A program made the translations under genes and the position numbers. A model generated the notes under the pieces. The model searched no databases, was not told the DNA's origin, and saw only the letters and a list, made by a program, of their open reading frames with translations. A stretch of DNA of 5,214 nucleotides from an uncultured Bacilli bacterium (lineage in GTDB: Bacteria; Bacillota_I; Bacilli_A; RF39; UBA660). The stretch spans positions 1 to 5,214 of the forward strand of contig CANNTX010000051.1 in assembly GCA_947522695.1 (NCBI GenBank). Reading direction: 5' to 3'. Positions 4,752 through 5,214 of the stretch are shown one piece after another; within the stretch, counting starts at the first letter, position 1; the number at the start of each line of letters is the position of its first letter.

Positions 4752-5214
4752 CTATTTAATTTTTTTCTTACTATTTTCTTTTTTATATGATTCAATATAT
4801 GATGATAATCTAGTTTTCATATTAGTTAAATCAATAATTTCATTAATTTGTTCAGTTTTAACATAAGCTTCATTTAATAAACTAATAAACTCAAAGAAAT
4901 TACTTCCTTTAATTCCCGCTAATGCATATAATTCAAACAAATAATAACATTGTTTAAACATTTCAAAAGTAATAAAATCATTTTGTAACATTGTTGCTTG
5001 TAAATTTTCACTATATTTTTCTAAATTATTATTTTCATTAATATATGCTTTTGCATAATTACTTATTAAATAATTTACTGTATTAACTACATTATTATAT
5101 ACTTCAATTTGATTATCTTTATCATTAGCACTAACTGTTACATTCGCATTTCTAAGTGCTAAATAAAGTCTTAATGGTTCTTTAGCAAGCCCTGTACTAC
5201 AAGCAGTATTAATT
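4752..5214 (-). CDS. Unrecognised protein, C-terminal part (5' end outside window)
   Basis: I do not recognise this protein. An internal ATG at 4991 could be taken as the start of a 79-residue protein, but the same frame stays open upstream through the window edge (last full codon 5211-5213), giving at least 154 residues. No SD precedes 4991: the codons before it read SENLQAT. The visible part is predicted mostly helical and is rich in Asn and Tyr, for example NNVVNTVNYLISNYAKAYI. It has no clear membrane segment or catalytic motif, and ends in a basic tail KKENSKKKIK. It is probably soluble. The gene ends in TAG and its own terminator, then the ffh promoter begins, so it is not obviously part of an ffh operon. 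It does not resemble YlxM, the usual ffh neighbour. A non-catalytic structural or regulatory role cannot be told apart. Confidence 0.7.
   Translation of the reverse strand, partial: INTACSTGLAKEPLRLYLALRNANVTVSANDKDNQIEVYNNVVNTVNYLISNYAKAYINENNNLEKYSENLQATMLQNDFITFEMFKQCYYLFELYALAGIKGSNFFEFISLLNEAYVKTEQINEIIDLTNMKTRLSSYIESYKKENSKKKIK

Noticed and set aside
4752..4991. A stand-alone 79-residue gene starting at the ATG at 4991
   Set aside because: There is no ribosome binding site before 4991 and the frame remains open to the window edge, so this ATG is most likely internal.
4752..5214. YlxM, the common neighbour of ffh
   Set aside because: YlxM is a short helix-turn-helix protein. The visible sequence here shows no such pattern, and a terminator plus a separate promoter lie between it and ffh.
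1..5214. Alternative genetic code (TGA as Trp), suggested by the Mollicutes-like AT content
   Set aside because: Trp codons in the methyltransferase and other genes are TGG, and all frames close on TAA or TAG without in-frame TGA.

Overview
The window is a strongly AT-rich bacterial chromosome segment using the standard code: every Trp I checked in the methyltransferase and peptidase genes is TGG, and TGA is not read through. Stops are TAA or TAG. A SpoVS gene, AGGAGG-type ribosome binding sites, TTGACT/TATAAT-like promoters and U-tract hairpin terminators point to a low-GC Bacillota, probably an uncultured Bacilli or clostridial lineage. This placement is inferred from gene content and base composition only. 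No mobile element, CRISPR array, tRNA or rRNA was seen, and no gene-free stretch exceeds 300 bases.

Left block (1-1535): two minus-strand genes. A slipin/stomatin-type SPFH membrane protein (657-1430) is followed 53 bases downstream by a zinc peptidase with a HELGH motif (1-603, C-terminus outside the window). The peptidase resembles the catalytic core of M3 oligoendopeptidases but has a much shorter N-terminal part. A weak A/U hairpin and an extended -10 lie between them, so the peptidase could be read with the slipin gene, on its own, or both.

Middle block (1536-3330): the plus-strand genes start from a promoter placed back to back with the slipin promoter. They encode a six-helix DUF308/HdeD-like membrane protein with a TTG start and its own terminator, then a COG1092-type SAM-dependent methyltransferase and SpoVS, which are probably co-transcribed. 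One hairpin at 3302-3327 appears to end both SpoVS and the converging ffh transcript.

Right block (3337-5214): ffh, the GTPase of the signal recognition particle, runs on the minus strand from its own strong promoter. Upstream of it is the C-terminal part of an unrecognised minus-strand protein (4752 to the window end) that closes with a good terminator.

The genes look like a mix of housekeeping functions (protein targeting, probable rRNA methylation), envelope functions (slipin, DUF308-like protein) and a sporulation-associated DNA-binding-type protein. The least ordinary items are the compact M3-like peptidase next to a slipin and the tightly packed divergent promoter region. No clear new multi-gene system is visible.
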